From contig NC_050098.1 of the NCBI RefSeq assembly GCF_902167145.1, forward strand, positions 76,486,207 through 76,550,206: a DNA stretch of 64,000 nucleotides. Direction: 5' to 3'. The number at the start of each line of letters is the position of its first letter. Position 1 is the stretch's first letter. Below are positions 58,690 through 64,000 of this stretch, one piece after another. This DNA comes from Zea mays. Lineage: Eukaryota > Streptophyta > Magnoliopsida > Poales > Poaceae. The notes beneath the pieces are model-generated. The model did no database searches. It saw nothing but the letters and a program-made list of their open reading frames with translations, and was not told where the DNA came from. The translations under genes were made by a program, and so were the position numbers.

Positions 58690-61600
58690 TGTTACTTAGG
58701 GTGTCCACCCAGGGCTACCCCTTTTAACCTATTATCACATGAGGTTTGATTTGGGCAAAGTACATCAAACATGGAATTCAAGGTCCTAAGCAAGTGCAAA
58801 CCATCTTGAATAGCATGCCCTAGCTTGTCATGCACATCTAAGTGGGGAATTTCCCAAAACCCTAAAGCAAACTCCTCTTGGGCAATGGGAACCCTAATTG
58901 AAGCTAGGATCAAAAGGGCATGTAAACCTTATGATCATGGCATGGGCCAAATGTAGAAGTTGTAATATGCTTCATAACCTACAAATGATAGTAAGGAAGT
59001 ACCCCCAAAAAGTTTTCAGAAAAGCCCCAAAAAGTTCACCTAAGGTTGAGCACAAGGGAAAATTCAGAAATTGCCTAAGTCTAAAGACTAACCCTTGAAC
59101 AAAGATCCCACATGTTCACCTTAATCCAAAATTCAAAACACTTCGACCCAATTGACAAAGTGGCACCAAATTAACCCTAGAATGCCCTGGAAAGAGGTGA
59201 CACCTAGCCTAGGGCGTTTGACACGACTTGACACCATTTTTGTCTCGGCTTGGACCAAGCTGACACAGCCAACTTCTCCCCCCTCTATCTCCCTACCCCG
59301 ACCATATATTGACTTGGAACTCACAGCAAAAAGGTAGGATATGGAGCAGGGAAGCGACCGTACACAGTGACTTTGCCAAGATACGCACGCTATGGTGCTC
59401 AAATCCGCCGTTGAACCATGGCAGAAGCGAGCTTCCACGTGTTCGACGCGGGCTGACATCCGGGGGCGCTCTCAGAGCACGCCCGTGCGCGACCCCCCGC
59501 GCGCCCACGACCGCCCGTGACCACGCCCGCTCCACGGCTATAAAGCCCGCCCCAGTGCTCTGCTGCCTTCCCCGTTGCCTCCTCCGTACCTCGCCTGACT
59601 TTCCCGAGCCAGCCCTTAGCTCCGGCGACCTCCCCGCGACCCGCCAGTGCCGCCCAAGAGCAACCACCGTGGCCAGCCCCTTTCCCGTCCTCTTCCGTTC
59701 GATCCAAGCCCCCAGATAGCTTCCTGGTGAGGCCGTGAAGCTTACTCAAGCTTGAACCGAGGACCCGCGTCACCGGAATAGCGAAACCGTGCTCGCCGGA
59801 GTTCTTTCCCCCGCCGGCGCACGTGGACCGGGTAATCCGCTCAACCATTTTCCGATTCCTCGTGCACACGGTCTCTACGTTACCCCGTGAAGCTCACAGT
59901 GCCCTTGGATTGAACCAGATCGCCGTGGATTGGCCGGTACACTCGCCGCCGACGAGAACACCCGCCTGCGCGTGTGGACCGAACGATTCCGGCCACCCCC
60001 GCAGTCGAGCCGCACCTCGCTGTGACCGCCAGAGCCTCCCCGAGCCAACCCTGCCCTTCGCCGGACCTATCTCGCCGCCGGTAAGCCGCGCCACCCTTTT
60101 CTTTCCCGCGGGTACTGTTTACTTTGGGGGAAGGACTGCGGGTGAGAGGAAGAGAAGGTCAGGGGGCTTTTTGAACTATCAGCGACCCAGGGGAATAGTG
60201 GCGCAAGGGTAGAACTGCGAAGATTGATTTAGTTTAAACCCAGGGACCTCGGTGTAAACTATTTTTCTAGGAAACTCTTATTAAATCTGTTTTTAAATTG
60301 AACAGAGACTTTAAAAATTCATAACTTCTGTTTAGTTCATCCAAATTTAGTCAAACCAATTTTGTTAGACTCTAAATAATGTAACCTACCTAAGAAAAAT
60401 ATAAAACCCCCTATGTACTACAGAAAACTTTAAAGCTCTGATTTAATTATAGTTTTGGCCAAAAGCTCAATAATAGAAAGAAAAATAATTGTATTATTTG
60501 ACTAGGGTTAGAAAAATTTGGAGAAGTTTATATCTACCTACTGACCTGTTTAAAAATGTTAAACCTCTCTGTCCACCCCATTAAGTTAGTTTGTGCCCCT
60601 TATTTTGCAAAATGCTTAAGGTTAAGGAAAATAGAAAATGTTAGTTAAATAGTGAACCAGAGGACACCCCTATTTTTGTTAGGATACTTATTCAATGTAG
60701 TTCACTCGAAAAATCTATCATACCCTGGTTTAGTATAAAATAAGTAGAATACCTTTTAATTGAATAAAACAAGGATAACTTAGAAAAACCCTACAAAAAT
60801 AAACCCAAGGTGAAAACACCCCCACCCTTGGGATAGTTAATGTTTTGTTATTAAGAACTTAGGAAAAAAATGAAATCTGTTGTTTGACATTTTTCAAATA
60901 ACAATGTAGTAGAAAGTGCCTTTTTGACATTAAACTTTAGAAAATCATAACTAAATAACCACCCCTTAACTTTCTGTGGTTTTTGGCACAGAAGCCTATT
61001 ATTACTGTTAGAGGCCAACAAAAATAACCTTTAAGACAGACCCCACCTCTAATTAAGAGTTGTAGTACAAAGTGGCCCATTTACCCAACTTTTATTATTT
61101 TTGTCTTAAGCATAGCCTTTAGATGTTGAGCCTCAAATTCTTAAAACAGGCTAGAATAGCAAACGGCAACCCACTGTAATTTTTACAGAATTTTTGGAAA
61201 TTATTAAACCACTGTCGTAGTTCAAACCTACACTAGAAACCATCAGTAGAAATTAAAGGCAGAAAAATAAATAATGGTAATTAGTGTCATCCTAAAACCC
61301 TTGTAAATTACCCACTGAAATGTATGAAGACAATACAAATCCACTATGTTTATCCTCAATAAAAACCTAAGCCTGAAAAGTAATAAGCATAACCCACTAG
61401 AAGCCCCGCATGACTAAGAAACCCTAGGTTACTTCTTGACTTAGTTTCTTTTTAGCATAATGTTATTAAATCCTGCATAATCATGACATACATGTTCATT
61501 GCATTTCGATAGACTGTAACCTTGCTGATGGAGAGTACGTCCTCGTGCCGGAGCAAGGAGCTGCTCAGGAGGTAGCCCCGGATCCAGCCCCAGAGTCTGC

Positions 61601-62801
61601 ATCAGAGGATCTGCCTGCCACTGCTTTGGAAGGCAAGCCCCGGTTTATGCATAACCTGTTATTATGCTATTTTACTTCACTTAATGATTGTAGGTTTGAT
61701 TGTGCACTTAGGTGTAGGATTTGTTTGAAACCCTAGTTGCATGATCTCAGGAATCCTGTTGAGATGAATACTAGTATGCTAGGTCGAGTAGCTGCTTTAT
61801 TAATTAGGATCTCGGCAGAAGACGAGTGATTTTTCTAGCACTCGCGCGAGGTCAGGGAATTGGTTGTATCCACTTTCTTATCATAATGAGGTCACTGCAC
61901 GACGGCAGTCGGGGTCAGTGAGGCATTGTACGCCAAGGCGGTGAGCCCTTTCTGTTGCCAGGGAATTGATGGGGACGGTTGATATGTGTGGGGACGGAGT
62001 GCCCCTACATGTCATGTGTTTAGGTTTACCTTGCAAGGATAAAAACTCGATTCGAATCGTCTGCTTCTCGCAGCTAATGAGACTGCTTGATCCATGCTGC
62101 TACATTGAGTAACAAGTGGAATTGTGCTGAGATGATACAAGATGTTGATTGCTAAAAATGTTTGCTACTATGTATGAGTAGATAGTACACTTTTAGCCTT
62201 AAGAGAGTCACACTTAAACATGACAAAGTAAAACTTGATTTAGAAACTCAGCTAGTGCTTTTGGCAACCAAACCCCACCGCCAAACAGCTGCATGTCTAG
62301 AGGTAGAGGAGTAGACTCCTCACACCGGGTAAGTCTAGCTGAGTATTAGTATACTCAGCCTTGCTTGTGGCATAATTTTACAGGTTCTCTGGAGGACATG
62401 GTTGCTAGAGTGACTTGGCCGTCCATCTTGCCACCGGGTTGGACTATCGAGTGGGACCCTACCTCGGCTGAGGAGGAGCATGAGGAGTGATGGGACAGGC
62501 TTCCCCATCTCTATGTTTAATTACCGTTAGTTTTATTCCGCTGCACTTCGAACACTGATAGCTACTTTTGCAAAACTCCGATGATGATGTAATAATTTAA
62601 TACTCTTTAATGCATGGTTTTATGCTTTATTGTATTTGCTCTATGACTCACCATCGAGTGAGACTGTGGTACTTGATCCTGTCAGTGGCCGTGTCGGACT
62701 AGATCCGAGGGATTGACGGGTTATTCCCATTTAAGTGTGGTCTAGCCTCTAAGGCGGGGCTTAGGCACTTAAGTTGGAATAATTCGGGCAGTTCCGCCAC
62801 A
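58690..62801 (+). repeat. R6 3' LTR (4,112 bp, two deletions)
   Basis: It begins at the base corresponding to LTR position 14 (GTGTTACTTAGG). It lacks 227 bp relative to the 5' LTR (missing between 51717 and 51944 of that copy) with GGT at both edges of the gap. TATA at 59539-59545. TSD CTTCT follows at 62802-62806. Confidence 0.94.
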
Positions 62802-62806
62802 CTTCT

Positions 62807-64000
62807 TCGGTACTCCATGCAGACAAACAATCCTCGACATGTATAATACTTCTAATTTGGCTCCTGAGTAAGTTTTCTTCACAGGTATAAAGTGTGCCAC
62901 TTTAGTCAACCTGTCTACTATGACCCATATTGAATCATAGCCATCCCAAGTACGGGGTAGTCCAACAATGAAATCCATACCGATTTCTTCCCATTTCCAT
63001 TCCGGTACCTTGAGAGGTTGTAACAATCCTGCTGGTCTTTGGTGTTCAGCTTTAACTCGCTGACACACGTCACACAATGCAACATGAGTAGCAACATCTC
63101 TTTTCAAACCGTACCACCAATACTTTTCCTTCACATCCTGGTACATCTTAGTACTTCCAGGGTGAATAGAGTAAGCTGAATCATGAGCTTCTCTCAAAAT
63201 AAGTTGGCGTAGGTGTTCGATTTCCGGTACACAGATTCTCTTTTTAAACCATATTGTGCCTTGATCATCTTCCGTGAAATCTGGGGCTTTACCCAAACCA
63301 ATTTGTGTCTTAATTTCTTTGATTTTCTCATCAGACTCTTGTCCTTTACAAATCTCTTCTTCCAAAGTAGATTCGACTTCCATAACTGTTGCTTCCATAT
63401 TATTGAGCATTCCAAGGTTGAGTTGCTCCATTTCCCAACACAACTCTTGTGACATCAAATGAGTAGTGATGTTGTTCACTTGACCCTTATGGCTCAAAGC
63501 ATCAGCCACTACATTTGCTTTTCCTCGGTGATATTGTATTTCCAAATCATAGTCTTTAATCAACTCAAGCCATCTTCTCTGTCTTAGATTGAGTTCTTTC
63601 TGAGTGAATATATACTTCACACTTTTGTGATCCGTGAAGATTTTGCACTTGTTTCCAATCATATAGTGTCTCCAAATATTTAAAGCATGCACTACGGCAG
63701 CTAGTTCCAAATCATGCGTAGGATAATTCTTCTCATGCTTTCTCAACTGTCTTGAGGCATAAGCTATTACTTTTCCTTCTTGCATTAGCACACATCCAAG
63801 TCCAAGGTGTGATGCATCACAATACACATCAAATCCCTTGTGAATGTCTGGCATTACCAATATTGGTGCAGTGGTTAACCTTTTCTTGAGTTTTTTAAAA
63901 CAATTCTGGCATGCTTCATCCTAATTAAACTCTTTACCTTTCTCCAGTAGTGAGGTAAGAGGTTTCACTAACTTGGAAAAACCTTCAATAAATCTTCTGT
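62807..64000 (-). pseudogene. pol: R4 pol, RT end to integrase core (broken)
   Basis: Read from the right: the last part of RT (FIEGFSKLVKPLTSLLEKG), RNase H ([17 protein letters not shown] at about 63810-63850, [10 protein letters not shown]), then the integrase zinc domain ([11 protein letters not shown] ... CDVCQRVK, about 63040-63160) and the first catalytic Asp in MDFIVGLP (about 62965-62980). It breaks at the R6 site after HGVPKK and continues at 34332. A TAG at 63921-63923 replaces a Trp codon near the RT/RNase H boundary. The N-terminal part of pol, gag and the 5' LTR lie beyond the window. Confidence 0.92.

Larger units (their letters stand above)
34333..62801 (+). mobile_element. 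R6: Tekay/Del-like Ty3/Gypsy retrotransposon with an extra ORF before gag
   Basis: R6 is a 28.5-kb footprint of which 14.2 kb is R7, inserted in the 5' LTR. TSD CTTCT is at 34328-34332 and 62802-62806. LTRs are about 4.35 kb in the intact form. Internal order: PBS, upstream ORF, gag, protease, RT, RNase H, integrase. The chromodomain end of pol, the PPT and the first 13 bp of the 3' LTR are missing through one deletion. The 3' LTR also lacks 227 bp. LTRs differ at about 64 sites in about 4.1 kb (about 1.6%), of the order of 0.6 million years. Except for two frameshifts and one stop, the coding region is well preserved. Confidence 0.95.
24594..64000 (-). mobile_element. R4: partial chromodomain Ty3/Gypsy element (Del/Tekay-like), outer element of the right nest
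   Basis: R4 is on the minus strand. Its 3' LTR is at 24594-27932, with polypurine tract beside it. Pol pieces lie at 33466-34332 and from 62807 to the window end. Its 5' half is beyond base 64000. R5 inserted next to the PPT (TSD AGAAA at 27971-27975 and 33461-33465). R6 inserted in the integrase core (TSD CTTCT at 34328-34332 and 62802-62806). Taking R6 out rejoins HGVPKK to IISDRG in frame across the catalytic core, confirming the reconstruction. It must predate R5, whose LTRs differ by about 5%. Confidence 0.92.

Overview
The window is intergenic DNA of a grass, most likely a panicoid/Andropogoneae species such as maize or a close relative. I infer this from the repeat content: long Ty3/Gypsy and Sirevirus-type Ty1/Copia elements nested in one another, and a CACTA end with the 'TTTGCCGAGTG' subterminal motif common in those genomes. 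I see no host protein-coding gene, no rRNA or tRNA gene, and nothing bacterial. Nearly all 64 kb can be assigned to LTR retrotransposons. I label them R1-R7; these are labels for this report, not database names.

Left block, 1-23818. R1 is a Ty3/Gypsy element on the minus strand. Its 5' LTR is at 23149-23818 and its gag runs leftwards out of the leader. It was split twice. R2 (1090-14005, plus strand, TSD GGCAC) is a complete Tat-lineage Gypsy element with 1,442-bp LTRs and a gag-pol that includes the second (archaeal-type) RNase H. R3 (14785-23092, minus strand, TSD AAAGG) is a Sirevirus-like Copia element with 1,499-bp LTRs, one intact gag ORF and no pol.

Junction, 23819-24593. This holds 99 bp of the end of another LTR, 23 bp of unassigned sequence, and the terminal region of a CACTA transposon.

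Right block, 24594-64000. R4 is a chromodomain Gypsy element (Del/Tekay-like) on the minus strand. It enters from the right edge, and its 3' LTR is at 24594-27932. Two elements sit in it. R5 (27976-33460, plus, TSD AGAAA) is a chromovirus that has lost RT, RNase H and integrase. R6 (34333-62801, plus, TSD CTTCT) is a Tekay-like element with 4.35-kb LTRs, an extra ORF ahead of gag, and a nearly complete pol. R7 (35773-49937, plus, TSD GGTAC) is inside the 5' LTR of R6. It is a giant-LTR, non-coding element (LARD type) with two LTRs of about 6.23 kb around only 1.7 kb of internal DNA. Its LTR tail, PBS and family features resemble R6, so R6-type proteins probably mobilised it.

Relative ages come from my hand comparison of LTR pairs (approximate counts): R5 about 5.3% different, R2 about 3.5%, R6 about 1.6%, R7 about 0.5%, R3 about 0.2% (3 sites). 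This order agrees with the nesting. Most disrupted reading frames are broken by TAG or TGA codons that C-to-T changes at CAG or CGA can explain, as expected for heavily methylated silent repeats. The least ordinary items are the shifted LTR boundary in R5, the two acceptor-like sites abutting the two ORF starts of R6, the giant-LTR R7, and the very young gag-only R3 with its palindrome array.
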